Source: Aestuariicoccus sp032586235 (GTDB lineage Bacteria; Pseudomonadota; Alphaproteobacteria; Rhodobacterales; Rhodobacteraceae). Taken from it: a stretch of 64,000 bases of DNA. Each line of letters opens with the position of its first letter. The first letter of the stretch is position 1. A program made the position numbers and the translations under genes. Under the pieces are notes generated by a model. That model was not told the DNA's origin and did no database searches. It worked only from the letters and a program-made list of their open reading frames with translations. Of this stretch, positions 8,068-17,149 are shown piece by piece. The DNA is taken from NCBI RefSeq assembly GCF_032586235.1, contig NZ_JAWHTD010000003.1, positions 62,001 through 126,000 of the forward strand, given 5' to 3'.

Positions 8068-8119
8068 GGGGGCTCTGCCCCCAAACCCCCGGAGTATTTA
8101 TGCCAAGAAGAAGCAGGGG
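8068..8119 (+). repeat. dispersed 28-nt intergenic repeat with GC hairpin (copy 3)
   Basis: Stem GGGGGC (8068-8073) / GCCCCC (8077-8082), then core GAGTATTT-ATG-CCAAGAAGAAGCAGGGG at 8092-8119. Its terminal AGGGG lies 9 nt from the urtC ATG, so the repeat itself appears to provide the Shine-Dalgarno sequence. Confidence 0.88.
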
Positions 8120-8128
8120 CGTGGTGCG

Positions 8129-9388
8129 ATGAGCGATGTGGCGATGAATGCCGGGGTGCGGCGGCCTTTCGTCATGCGCTATCCGTCGGTGATGGTGTTT
8201 CTGGCGGTCCTGGCGCTTTTCACCGTCGGGGTGACGCTCTTGGCCGAGGGGACGGGGGCGGGCGTGATCTCGACCTCGTTCGTCAAGACGCTGGGCAAGA
8301 CGCTGTGTCTGTGCCTGGTGGCGCTGGCGATGGATCTGGTCTGGGGCTATTGCGGGATCCTGTCGCTGGGGCACATGGCGTTCTTTGGCCTCGGGGGCTA
8401 TGCGATCGGCATGTGGCTGATGTACGAGCGGACCCGGCTGATCGTCGTCGACAGCCTGGTCGCCGCCGATCTGCCACCCACCCCGCAAGAGATATCGGAC
8501 GGCATCGCCACGCAGATCTTCGGCGTGGTGGGCGCATCGGAATTCCCGCCGATCTGGGCCTTTGCCCATTCGCTGCCGCTGCAGTTGGCGGCGGTGGTGC
8601 TGGTGCCGGGGCTCTTGGCGCTGGTCTTTGGCTGGCTGGCGTTCCGCAGCCGGGTGACCGGGGTCTACCTGTCGATCCTGACGCAGGCGATGACGTTGGC
8701 GCTGTCGCTGCATCTTTTCCAGAACGACAGCGGGCTCAGGGGCAATAACGGGCTGTCGGGACTGCAGAACCTGCCGGGGCTGAGCGACGTGCCGCAGGCC
8801 ACCGTGTCGCTGTGGTTCTTCTGGGGCTCGGCGCTGGCGCTGGCGGGGGGATATGTGCTCTGCGCCTGGGTGGTGTCGGGCAAATTCGGATCGGTGATCC
8901 GCGCCATCCGCGACGACGAGGCGCGGGTGCGGTTCCTGGGCTACCCGGTCGAGGGCTTCAAGCTCTTTATCTTCACGCTGACGGCGGTTCTGGCGGGGAT
9001 CGCGGGCGCGCTTTACTATCCGCAGGCGGGCATCGTGAACCCGGCCGAGCTGGCGCCGATCGCGTCGATCTACCTTGCGGTCTGGGTCGCCATCGGCGGG
9101 CGCGGGCGGCTTTACGGCGCGGTCATCGGCGCGGCCTTCGTATCGCTCTTGTCGACATGGTTCACCGGCGGGCAGGCGCCTGACATCAACCTCGGGTTCG
9201 CCACCATCCAGTGGGTGAACTGGTGGACCGTTCTGCTGGGCCTGTCGTTCGTCTGCGTGACGCTTTTCGCGCCCAAGGGCATCGGCGGGCTGGTCGACCT
9301 GATCGCGCATCGCAAGAGCCCCAACCGGCATGGTGCCGATCTTGGCCCCGATCCCGGCGCGCTGCGCGAGAAGGAGGCCGATCAATGA
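8129..9388 (+). CDS. urtC: urea ABC transporter permease
   Basis: 419 residues, LivM-type permease with about ten membrane segments. Typical motifs are DLVWGYCGILSLGHMAFFGLGGYA and the EAA-like loop IRDDEARVRFLGYPVEGFK that contacts the ATPases. Pairs with UrtB in the inner membrane. ATG 8129 is preferred; the upstream open frame to 8021 translates the repeat and the end of urtB in another frame. Its stop overlaps the urtD start by four bases (ATGA). Confidence 0.94.
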   Translation: MSDVAMNAGVRRPFVMRYPSVMVFLAVLALFTVGVTLLAEGTGAGVISTSFVKTLGKTLCLCLVALAMDLVWGYCGILSLGHMAFFGLGGYAIGMWLMYERTRLIVVDSLVAADLPPTPQEISDGIATQIFGVVGASEFPPIWAFAHSLPLQLAAVVLVPGLLALVFGWLAFRSRVTGVYLSILTQAMTLALSLHLFQNDSGLRGNNGLSGLQNLPGLSDVPQATVSLWFFWGSALALAGGYVLCAWVVSGKFGSVIRAIRDDEARVRFLGYPVEGFKLFIFTLTAVLAGIAGALYYPQAGIVNPAELAPIASIYLAVWVAIGGRGRLYGAVIGAAFVSLLSTWFTGGQAPDINLGFATIQWVNWWTVLLGLSFVCVTLFAPKGIGGLVDLIAHRKSPNRHGADLGPDPGALREKEADQ

Positions 9389-10125
9389 GCACGCTGCTGG
9401 AGGTGTCGGGCGTTTCGGTGTCCTTCGACGGGTTCAAGGCGATCAACAACCTGTCGTTCCAGATCGCCGAGCGCGAGCTGCGCGCGGTGATCGGGCCCAA
9501 TGGTGCGGGCAAGACCACTTTCATGGACATCATCACCGGCAAGACCCGGCCCGATTCCGGCCGTGTGCTGTACGGCGACAAGGGGGTGTCGCTGCTGAAG
9601 ATGTCCGAGAACCGCATCGCCCAGGCCGGGATCGGGCGCAAGTTCCAGCGCCCCACGGTCTTCGAGGATCAGAGCGTCGCCGACAACCTGATGATGGCGC
9701 TGCGCAAGACGCGCGGGCCTTTCGCGGTGCTGGTGTTCCGTCCCGGCCCCGAGGATCATGCGCGGATAACCGAACTGGCGGGCGAGATCGGCCTCTCCGA
9801 CGCGCTCGACCGCAAGGCGGGCGAGCTGAGCCACGGGCAGAAGCAATGGCTGGAGATCGGGATGCTGCTGGCGCAGGACCCCAAGCTCTTGCTGGTGGAC
9901 GAACCCGCCGCAGGCATGACCCTGGCCGAGCGCGAACACACCACCGACATCCTGCGCGAGGCGGCGAAATCGCGCGCCGTCGTGGTGGTGGAACACGATA
10001 TGGATTTCGTGCGCCGGCTGGATTGCAAGGTGACGGTGCTGCACGAAGGGTCGGTCCTGGCCGAAGGCACGCTCGATCACGTCACCCGGAACGAAGAAGT
10101 CATCGAGGTTTATCTTGGGCGCTGA
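9385..10125 (+). CDS. urtD: urea ABC transporter ATP-binding protein
   Basis: 246 residues, LivG-type ATPase. Walker A GPNGAGKTT, signature LSHGQKQWLEIGM (the H/Q-variant signature seen in UrtD), Walker B LLLVDEPAAGM, and switch histidine in VVEHDMDF. A strong AAGGAGG (9371-9377) precedes ATG 9385. Couples ATP hydrolysis to urea import with UrtE. Translationally coupled to urtC by a four-base overlap. Confidence 0.95.
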   Translation: MSTLLEVSGVSVSFDGFKAINNLSFQIAERELRAVIGPNGAGKTTFMDIITGKTRPDSGRVLYGDKGVSLLKMSENRIAQAGIGRKFQRPTVFEDQSVADNLMMALRKTRGPFAVLVFRPGPEDHARITELAGEIGLSDALDRKAGELSHGQKQWLEIGMLLAQDPKLLLVDEPAAGMTLAEREHTTDILREAAKSRAVVVVEHDMDFVRRLDCKVTVLHEGSVLAEGTLDHVTRNEEVIEVYLGR

Positions 10126-10822
10126 AACACTCCGAACCGAGGGGCTGACCCTGCATTACGGCGGCAGCCGGATCCTCAACGGCATCGACATGGCCGCGCG
10201 GACCGGCGAGATCACCTGCGTGATGGGCACCAACGGGGTGGGCAAGACCAGCCTGCTCAAGGCGATATCCGGCACTCATCCGCATTCCGGCGGCACGATG
10301 ACGCTGGACGGCAAGACGATAGGCCCCCTGCCCGCTCATGTGCTGGCGCACAAAGGCGTCGGATACGTGCCGCAGGGGCGCGACATCTTTCCGCTGCTGA
10401 CGGTGCGCGAGAATCTGGAAACCGGGTTCGCCTGCCTGCCCAAGTCCGAACACCGCATCCCCGACGAGATCTTCGAGCTGTTCCCGATCCTCAAGGATTT
10501 CCTCAACCGGCGCGGCGGCGATCTGTCGGGCGGCCAGCAGCAGCAGCTGGCCATCGCGCGCGCCCTCATCGCCAAGCCGAAACTGCTCTTGCTGGACGAG
10601 CCGACCGAGGGCATCCAGCCCAACATCATCCAGCAGATCGGCCGGGTGATCGCGCATCTGCGCGAGCAGGCGGATATGGCGATCATCCTGGTCGAGCAGT
10701 ATTTCAGCTTTGCCTACGATCTGGGCGACGCGTTCTACGTGCTCGAACGCGGATCTGTGCGCATGAGCGGACGCAAGGGCGAGCTGTCGCGTGACGCGCT
10801 GATGCAGAGCGTGTCGGTCTGA
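10115..10822 (+). CDS. urtE: urea ABC transporter ATP-binding protein
   Basis: 235 residues, LivF-type ATPase. Walker A GTNGVGKTS, Q-rich signature LSGGQQQQLAIARAL, Walker B LLLLDEPTEGIQPN, switch region ILVEQYFSF. It starts at TTG 10115, inside the last codons of urtD (11-base overlap). No ATG lies near enough to retain the beta-strand before Walker A, which supports the TTG. Last gene of the urt operon. Confidence 0.94.
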   Translation: MGAETLRTEGLTLHYGGSRILNGIDMAARTGEITCVMGTNGVGKTSLLKAISGTHPHSGGTMTLDGKTIGPLPAHVLAHKGVGYVPQGRDIFPLLTVRENLETGFACLPKSEHRIPDEIFELFPILKDFLNRRGGDLSGGQQQQLAIARALIAKPKLLLLDEPTEGIQPNIIQQIGRVIAHLREQADMAIILVEQYFSFAYDLGDAFYVLERGSVRMSGRKGELSRDALMQSVSV

Positions 10823-11073
10823 CCGACACTCAGAGGCCGGTTCGCCGCCACATACCGGCTTTTGCCGCCTGGCGAAAATTTATCTCACAGATGTCTGAAA
10901 CGCTCGTATAGTCGAGCGTGTACTTTAGTCATTTTTGCCGCGCCACGTCGCGCTGTCGCGACGTCACCTATAGGTCGAACGATTGAATTACCCCGAAGTG
11001 GGGTCACGTGTCGTGGCATTGACATGAACAGCTGCGAAGCAAACGCGGCGGCATTTGACATGGGAGTTCGCAG
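10823..11073. promoter_or_regulatory. leader with four successive inverted repeats before the RTX nuclease
   Basis: Seen in order: ACGCTCG / CGAGCGT (10900-10906 / 10913-10919, loop TATAGT); ACGTCGCG / CGCGACGT (10945-10952 / 10957-10964, loop CTGT); the 10-bp palindrome ACCTATAGGT (10966-10975); CCCC / GGGG (10991-10994 / 11000-11003). The first is followed after several bases by a T-run and might terminate urtE transcripts. The others sit in the probable promoter or 5' UTR of the downstream gene. Confidence 0.6.
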
Positions 11074-14000
11074 ATGGGGTTTTCAAAGGGCCGTTTCACG
11101 TTCGGCACATTCGGCGACGACGTTATCACCGGCACCGAGCGCGGCGAGCGAATCTTCACCTTTTTCGGCGATGACGAGGTGTCGGCGGGCGGCGGCAACG
11201 ACAGCGTCTTCGCGGGCTTCGGCGACGACACCGTCAGCGGCGGGGCGGGGAACGACGACCTGCGCGGCGGCCAGGGCTTCGACACGGCGGTGTTCGCGGG
11301 CGTTTCGGCGGATTACGAGATCACACTGCGCGGGCGGTTCTTGCAGCGGGTCTTTGTCGAAAGCGAGGAAGAGGGGCGCGACACCCTGCGCGGGTTCGAG
11401 GCGCTTTATTTCGAGGGTGAGGACCGCACGATTTACGTGGACGGCCGCAACAACGACCCCTTCGCGCGCGACGACGCGGTCACGGCCCCAGAGGATGGCA
11501 GCACCACATTCCTGGCCACGTCGCTGCTGGCCAACGACAGCGATTTTGAAGGCGACGCGCTGACGATCACCGCCGTTTCCGGCGATTACGTGACGTTGGT
11601 GGGCGGCGACGTGGTCTTCGATCCGGGCGACGCGTTCCAGTCGCTGGGCGCGACCGACGAGGGCACCGCCAGCTTTAGCTACACCGTGTCGGACGGGCGC
11701 GGCGGCAGCGACACCGCCACCGTCACCGTAACCGTCCAAGGCGAGAACGACGCGCCCGAGATCGCGGCAAACGCCAGCGTCACGGTGGACGAGAACACCA
11801 CCGCGGTCCCCGCGGGCATCAGCGCGACGGATATCGACGGCGACACCCTGACCTTCGGGATCGCGGGCGGCGCGGATGCGGCGCTGTTCCAGATCGACGC
11901 GGCAAGCGGTGCGCTCAGCTTCATCGACGCCCCCGATTACGAGAACCCGCAGGACGACGACGGCGACAATGTCTATGACGTGACAGTCGGGGTCAACGAC
12001 GGCAATAGCGGCAGTGCTGCGGCCAACATCGCGGTCACCGTGGCCGATGTGATCGAAGTGCCGCCGCCCGACGCGCGGGTGAACGAATTTCACTACGACA
12101 ATGCCGGGCCGGACACCGGCGAGTTCATCGAGATCCGCGTCGCCGCCGGAACCGATCCCTCGCGCCTGTCGGTCGAGCTTTACAACGGCAATGGCGGCGG
12201 TCTCTATGCCACGCGTCCGCTGCCGGGAACGCCCGCCAGCAGCGACGGCGCCTTTGATTACTACGTGATCGACACGCCCGGACTGCAGAACGGCGCGCCC
12301 GACGGGTTGGCGCTGATCGGCGATGGCGCGGTGCTGGAATTCCTAAGCTACGAAGGGTCGCTCACCGCCTCAAACGGCACCGCCGCCGGGTTGACCTCGA
12401 CCGATGTGGGCGTCTTCGAGCCCGGCGACACGCCGATCGGCTTTTCGATCCAGCGCAACGACGACGGCACCTGGCGCGCGCCCGAGGAAGAGACCCGCGG
12501 GCTGGACAACAACTTCGTGCCCGCGCCGCAGCTGGTGATTTCCGAGATCATGCAGAACCCCAGCGCGGTGTCGGACAGTGATGGCGAGTATTTCGAGATC
12601 CACAACGCCGGCGATCAGGACGTCGACATCAACGGCTGGACCGTGTCGGACAACGATTTCGACAGCTTCTTGATCGACAACGGCGGGCCTCTGATCGTGC
12701 CCGCGGGCGGCTATCTGGTGCTGGGCCGCAATGGCGACACGGCCACCAACGGCGGCGTGCCGGTGGACTACGAATACAGCGGCATGTTCCTGGGAAACAG
12801 CGGGGACGAGATCATCCTGACCTCGCCGGATTTCGGCGAGGTGGACCGCGTCGAATACGACGGCGGGCCGGACTTCCCCGATCCCAACGGCGCATCGATG
12901 GAACTGATCGACCTCACCTCCGACAACAATGTCGGGGCCAACTGGACCACCGCCGTCGCGGAGTTCGGCGCGGGCGATCTGGGCACGCCCGGCGCACCCA
13001 ACGGCGATCCCTCGGAAGCCTTCGTCGGGCGGATCAACGAATTCCATTATGACAACGGCGGATCGGACACCGGCGAATTCGTCGAAATCCGGGTCGCTGC
13101 CGGAACCGACGTCTCGCAGACAGAGATCACGCTTTACAACGGCAACGGCGGCGCGTCTTACGCCACCTACTCGCTGCCCGCCGCGCCAAGCTCGTCGGAC
13201 GACGATTTCGATTACTACGTGGTCGACACGCCCAATATGCAGAACGGCGCGCCTGACGGGCTGGCGCTGTCGAACGACGACACGCTGATCGAATTCCTCA
13301 GCTACGAGGGCAGCTTTACCGCAGTGGGCGGCCCGGCGGACGGGGTGACCTCGACCGATATCGGCGTGCGCGAAACCGGCAGCAACCCGGTGGGTGAATC
13401 CCTTCAGCGCAACGACGACGGCACCTGGCGCACCTCCGAGCCCGAAACCCGCGGGGTCGCCAACGACGGCGCCCCGCCACCGCCGCCCCCGCCCCCGCCA
13501 GAGACGGTGCTGATCTCGTCGGTTCAGGGCAGCGGCCCGGTCGCCGCGCGCTTCGGCGAAATCGTCAAGGTCGAGGCGGTGGTGACCTATGTGGTGTCGA
13601 ACGGCTTTTTCCTGCAGGAAGAGGATGCCGACGCCGACGCCGATGCGGCCACCTCCGAGGGCATCTTCGTCTTCACCGACGGCACCAGTCTGCCATCGCT
13701 CGGACAGCAGGTGTCTGTCACCGGGACGGTGGACGAATTCTTCGACCTGACCCAGATCGACACGGTGACCGACATCACCGTCCTGTCGGACGGCAACCCG
13801 ATGCCGACCGCCGTTCAGATCGGGCTGGACCCGGCGGTGTCGCAGGATTTCGAGGCCATCGAAGGGATGCGCGTCGAGCTGAACAGCGGCACCGCCGATG
13901 CGCTGACGGTCATCGAGAACTTCAACTTCGACCGGTTCGGCCAGATCACCGTCAGCGCGGGCACCCAGACCCAGCCCACGCAGCTTTACGACGCGCAGAC

Positions 14001-15465
14001 CGAACTGGCAGAGGTCCTCGCCCTGCAAGAGGCCAACCTGAACAACCGCCTTCTGCTCGACGATGGACAGTCCAACCAGAACCCCGACGAATTCCGCTTT
14101 GTGCCCGCCAGCGTGGGCGACAACGGCAACGGCTATCTCGATGTCGGGGATACGTTCTCGGCTGACGGTCCGACGCTGCGGCTGGGGTCAGAGATCCTGA
14201 ACACGCCCACGGGCGTGCTCAGCTATGCCTTTGGCGAGTTTCAGCTGCTGATGGAAAATCAGTTGCAGATCGACCCCGCCACCAACGAAGGCGCGCGGCC
14301 CGCGACGCCGGGGAATGTGGGCGGCGATCTTCAGGTCGCCGGGTTCAACGTACTGAACTATTTCACCACGCTCAGCGGCAACACCGGACCCACGGACAGC
14401 GTGGGCGTGCGCGGCGCCAGAACGGCGCTCGATCTGGAACGCCAGACCGTCAAGCTGGTCGATGCGATACTGGGCACGGGCGCCGAGGTGCTGGCGCTGC
14501 AGGAGATCGAGAACAACGGCTTTGGCGCCGGCAGCGCCATCGCAGCACTGGTCGATGCACTGAACGCCGAGGCCACGCTACTGGGCACCGGGCAGGTCTT
14601 CGCCTTCGTCGACCCCACCGATCCCTCCGATCCCGGCGAGGACGGCTTTATCGGCACCGACGCCATCACCACGGGCCTGATCTATGATCAGACCGCCGTG
14701 ACCTTGGTCGAGGCCGACTACCACGTCTTCGACGAAACCTCGGCCGCCGACACGCTGGCCGTAGCCACCGTGCTGAGCGACGAGATCGGCAATGCGATCA
14801 ATGACTTGCAGCGCAACCGCCCGGTCGTCGCCGCCACGTTCGAGGACGCGGTCACCGGCACGGCCTTCACCGTCGCCTCGGTGCATTTCAAATCCAAGGG
14901 CGACAGCGGGTTGGAGAATCTGGCCGATGCCGCCGCGGATGCCCTTGCCGCGGGCGGCGCCACCATCACGCAGTCCCAGCTGGATGCGCTTCTGGCCGAT
15001 CCGAACTACGATCAGGGCGACGGTCAGGGCTTCTGGAACGCGGTCCGCGCGGATGCGGCGGTGGAAACGGACGCCTGGCTGCGCAGCGACTTCGGCGGCG
15101 CGGGGACCGACAGCTTCGTCATTCTGGGCGATTACAACGCATACACGCGCGAGGACCCGGTGCAGGTGCTGTCAGACGATCCGTTCTACACCGATCTGCT
15201 GGACACCTTCGTCGGGGCCGACACCGCCTATAGTTTCGTCTTCGACGGCCAGCAGGGCGCGCTCGATCAGGCCATGGCGTCGGATGTGTTCGCCGACAGG
15301 GTCACCGGTCTGACCGAGTGGCACATCAACGCCGACGAACCGGACCTGCTGAATTACAACTCGAGCTTCAACGACCCTGGGTTCTACAGCGAGGATGTCT
15401 TTGCGGCCTCGGACCACGATCCGATCATTCTAGGGCTCGACACCTCGGATTTGATCGTCGTCTGA
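11074..15465 (+). CDS. giant secreted ExeM/NucH-type nuclease with N-terminal RTX repeats
   Basis: 1463 residues, no Sec signal peptide. Order: RTX-like Ca-binding nonapeptides (about 13-75: GDDVITGTE, GGGNDSVFAGFGDD, GGAGNDDLRGG); two cadherin/VCBS-like domains (about 130-330); lamin-tail-like domain (336-480); LTD domain (487-640); second copy of the first lamin-like domain (654-795); a run of nine prolines (near 803-811); OB-like domain (about 815-910); endonuclease/exonuclease/phosphatase domain to the end. Catalytic residues visible are E1144 in LQEIENN, H in VHFKSKG, D1353/N1355 in GDYNAY, and D1447-H1448-D1449 in SDHDP. Probably exported by type I secretion and degrades extracellular DNA. 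RTX repeats at the N terminus rather than the C terminus are unusual. No secretion genes adjoin. Confidence 0.88.
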   Translation: MGFSKGRFTFGTFGDDVITGTERGERIFTFFGDDEVSAGGGNDSVFAGFGDDTVSGGAGNDDLRGGQGFDTAVFAGVSADYEITLRGRFLQRVFVESEEEGRDTLRGFEALYFEGEDRTIYVDGRNNDPFARDDAVTAPEDGSTTFLATSLLANDSDFEGDALTITAVSGDYVTLVGGDVVFDPGDAFQSLGATDEGTASFSYTVSDGRGGSDTATVTVTVQGENDAPEIAANASVTVDENTTAVPAGISATDIDGDTLTFGIAGGADAALFQIDAASGALSFIDAPDYENPQDDDGDNVYDVTVGVNDGNSGSAAANIAVTVADVIEVPPPDARVNEFHYDNAGPDTGEFIEIRVAAGTDPSRLSVELYNGNGGGLYATRPLPGTPASSDGAFDYYVIDTPGLQNGAPDGLALIGDGAVLEFLSYEGSLTASNGTAAGLTSTDVGVFEPGDTPIGFSIQRNDDGTWRAPEEETRGLDNNFVPAPQLVISEIMQNPSAVSDSDGEYFEIHNAGDQDVDINGWTVSDNDFDSFLIDNGGPLIVPAGGYLVLGRNGDTATNGGVPVDYEYSGMFLGNSGDEIILTSPDFGEVDRVEYDGGPDFPDPNGASMELIDLTSDNNVGANWTTAVAEFGAGDLGTPGAPNGDPSEAFVGRINEFHYDNGGSDTGEFVEIRVAAGTDVSQTEITLYNGNGGASYATYSLPAAPSSSDDDFDYYVVDTPNMQNGAPDGLALSNDDTLIEFLSYEGSFTAVGGPADGVTSTDIGVRETGSNPVGESLQRNDDGTWRTSEPETRGVANDGAPPPPPPPPPETVLISSVQGSGPVAARFGEIVKVEAVVTYVVSNGFFLQEEDADADADAATSEGIFVFTDGTSLPSLGQQVSVTGTVDEFFDLTQIDTVTDITVLSDGNPMPTAVQIGLDPAVSQDFEAIEGMRVELNSGTADALTVIENFNFDRFGQITVSAGTQTQPTQLYDAQTELAEVLALQEANLNNRLLLDDGQSNQNPDEFRFVPASVGDNGNGYLDVGDTFSADGPTLRLGSEILNTPTGVLSYAFGEFQLLMENQLQIDPATNEGARPATPGNVGGDLQVAGFNVLNYFTTLSGNTGPTDSVGVRGARTALDLERQTVKLVDAILGTGAEVLALQEIENNGFGAGSAIAALVDALNAEATLLGTGQVFAFVDPTDPSDPGEDGFIGTDAITTGLIYDQTAVTLVEADYHVFDETSAADTLAVATVLSDEIGNAINDLQRNRPVVAATFEDAVTGTAFTVASVHFKSKGDSGLENLADAAADALAAGGATITQSQLDALLADPNYDQGDGQGFWNAVRADAAVETDAWLRSDFGGAGTDSFVILGDYNAYTREDPVQVLSDDPFYTDLLDTFVGADTAYSFVFDGQQGALDQAMASDVFADRVTGLTEWHINADEPDLLNYNSSFNDPGFYSEDVFAASDHDPIILGLDTSDLIVV

Positions 15466-15481
15466 CCGGCGCGGCGCGCGG

Positions 15482-16150
15482 TCACCACGCGGGCACCCCG
15501 ATCAGAGCGGGGTGCAGCGCGACCAGCGTCGCGTAAAGCCCCAGGGCGCAACCCGTGCGCAGCAGCACACCGCGCGCGGGACGCGGGCGCGGCAGGGCCG
15601 GTGTCGCGGCCACCGCGCGCCGCAGGTCCTGCCAGCGCGCAGCGCCCATCTCGCGCCGCTTGCGGCGGTCGACAAGCGGCATTCCGGCCAGCGCAAAGAC
15701 CCCCAACACGGCAAAGAGCAGCACATGCGCCAGCGCCCCGTTGGCCAGCAGATGCACCCCGGCCCAAAGCGCCAGCGCCGCCAGCACCGGGTGCCGCGTC
15801 CAGCGCAGGAGGCCCGGGCGCGCAGGGTCGAAGCGCTCGTTGCCCGCGCCGCCGAAGGAGAACGGGTTGGGCCGCGCCACTCCAAAGGCCAGGATCGCGC
15901 AGACCGCCGCCATGCCCGCCTGTGCGGCGGTCCTGTGCCACGGCTCCTGCGGCCAGAGCGGCACAAAGGGCGCCAGCCCCGCCGCGCGGATCAGCAGCGC
16001 CAGCATGACGAGCGATAACGCCGAGTAGCCAAGCGCAAAGCCCCCGCGGCCCATCCGGCCCACCATCCATTGCCGGACCCGTGGGCGCAGAGGGATGGAA
16101 TGGCTGGCGAGAAAGGCCACAAAGACCGCGCCGTAAGCCAGCCAGTTCAT
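15482..16150 (-). CDS. NnrU family membrane protein
   Basis: 222 residues with about six hydrophobic segments. The N-terminal half carries the NnrU-type SHSIPLRPRVRQWMVGR and RPNPFSFGG / LRWTRHPVLAALALWAGVHLLANG motifs, the latter also typical of isoprenylcysteine-methyltransferase-like membrane proteins. Known: NnrU is named from denitrification loci but its activity is unsettled. ATG at 16150 overlaps the stop of the upstream LysR gene by four bases, so the two form one transcript. Nothing in the neighbourhood concerns denitrification. Confidence 0.8.
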   Translation of the reverse strand: MNWLAYGAVFVAFLASHSIPLRPRVRQWMVGRMGRGGFALGYSALSLVMLALLIRAAGLAPFVPLWPQEPWHRTAAQAGMAAVCAILAFGVARPNPFSFGGAGNERFDPARPGLLRWTRHPVLAALALWAGVHLLANGALAHVLLFAVLGVFALAGMPLVDRRKRREMGAARWQDLRRAVAATPALPRPRPARGVLLRTGCALGLYATLVALHPALIGVPAW

Positions 16151-17052
16151 GACCGCCCCGCGCTCTCGACGATCCAGTCGCGGACCTGCGCCGCGGCCTC
16201 GCCCAGCGGGCGCGCGCGCGACCACACGAGGTAGAACCCAAGCCTGGTCTCCCACGACCAGTCGCGTCGCGCGGCCAGCAGGCCCTGCCGGATCAGCGGC
16301 TCGGTGACATGCCGCCAACCAAAGGCGATGCCTTCGCCCGCGATGGCCGCCTGCAGCACCAGCGCGTAATCGTTCAGCCGCAGCCCGGCCTCTGGCGCTT
16401 GCCCGTTGATGCCGAAGGCGGCGAACCAGTCGCGCCAGCCGGGGCGCTCGCGCACCGGCTCCTCCAGATGGATCAGCCGCGCCGACAAGAGGTCAGAGGG
16501 CATGCGCAGCCCGGCGGCCTCCAGCACCCGGGGGCTGGCGACAGGGCAGATCACCTCGGACGCGATGCGCACCGCGTGGCAATCGGGCCAGTCCCCCCGC
16601 CCCCGCCGCACCGCAAGGCTGATGTGCTCGGCGTCGATCTCGGGCTCGCGGTCGCTCGATTGCAGGCGCAGGTCGATGTCGGGATGCCGGTCGTGCAGGT
16701 CGCGCAGGCGCGGCATCATCCAGTAATGCGTGAAGGCGGTCGATGCGTTCAGCGTGACATGTTCGTTGTGCGTCAACTGCCGCACCGCGCGGGCAGAGGA
16801 CAGAACCTGATCAAGCGCGCGGGTCACGTCGCTGGCCAGCCGCGTGCCCGCCGCCGTCAGCGTAACCCTGCGATGCGCGCGGTGAAACAGCATCACGCCA
16901 AGCGATGCTTCCAGCTCTTTGATCGCGGCGCTGACGGCGGGCTGCTGAACATTCAACTCTGCCGCGGCACGGGTGAACGACCCATGGCGTGCAGCCGCCT
17001 CAAAGACGATGAGGTGACGGGGGGAGGATACAAGGCGCCAGAGTTCTTGCAT
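16147..17052 (-). CDS. LysR-family transcriptional regulator (GcvA-like)
   Basis: 301 residues. Winged helix-turn-helix at about 12-70 (FTRAAAELNVQQPAVSAAIKELEASLG), then the periplasmic-binding-like effector domain with GcvA-type features (GRGDWPD, AAIAGEGIAFGW). Divergent from the flavoenzyme at 17150 with a 97-bp shared intergenic region, the standard arrangement for a LysR regulator and its target; the effector may be a methylated glycine. Its stop overlaps the NnrU-like gene by four bases. Confidence 0.88.
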   Translation of the reverse strand: MQELWRLVSSPRHLIVFEAAARHGSFTRAAAELNVQQPAVSAAIKELEASLGVMLFHRAHRRVTLTAAGTRLASDVTRALDQVLSSARAVRQLTHNEHVTLNASTAFTHYWMMPRLRDLHDRHPDIDLRLQSSDREPEIDAEHISLAVRRGRGDWPDCHAVRIASEVICPVASPRVLEAAGLRMPSDLLSARLIHLEEPVRERPGWRDWFAAFGINGQAPEAGLRLNDYALVLQAAIAGEGIAFGWRHVTEPLIRQGLLAARRDWSWETRLGFYLVWSRARPLGEAAAQVRDWIVESAGRS

Positions 17053-17065
17053 AACCCACGCTTAT

Positions 17066-17080
17066 CCAAACCATGGGTTT
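17066..17080. promoter_or_regulatory. near-palindrome in the lysR / flavoenzyme intergenic region
   Basis: CCATGG core (17071-17076) flanked by AAA and GTTT gives an imperfect dyad, about 15 bases upstream of the LysR start. Position fits a LysR operator but the match to a T-N11-A box is weak. Confidence 0.3.
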
Positions 17081-17149
17081 TTTCAAGCGTCACGCGGCGC
17101 GCCATGCCCGCTAACCTGCCCCAAAGCCCCCGAACCGAAAGCCCCTGCC

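Noticed and set aside
12370..14028. 552-codon minus-strand open frame inside the RTX nuclease
   Set aside because: Composition is that of codon shadow (repeated V-R-R, H-G patterns); no family similarity recognised.
17053..17149. Classic T-N11-A LysR box
   Set aside because: No clean match; only an imperfect dyad was found and is reported with low confidence.
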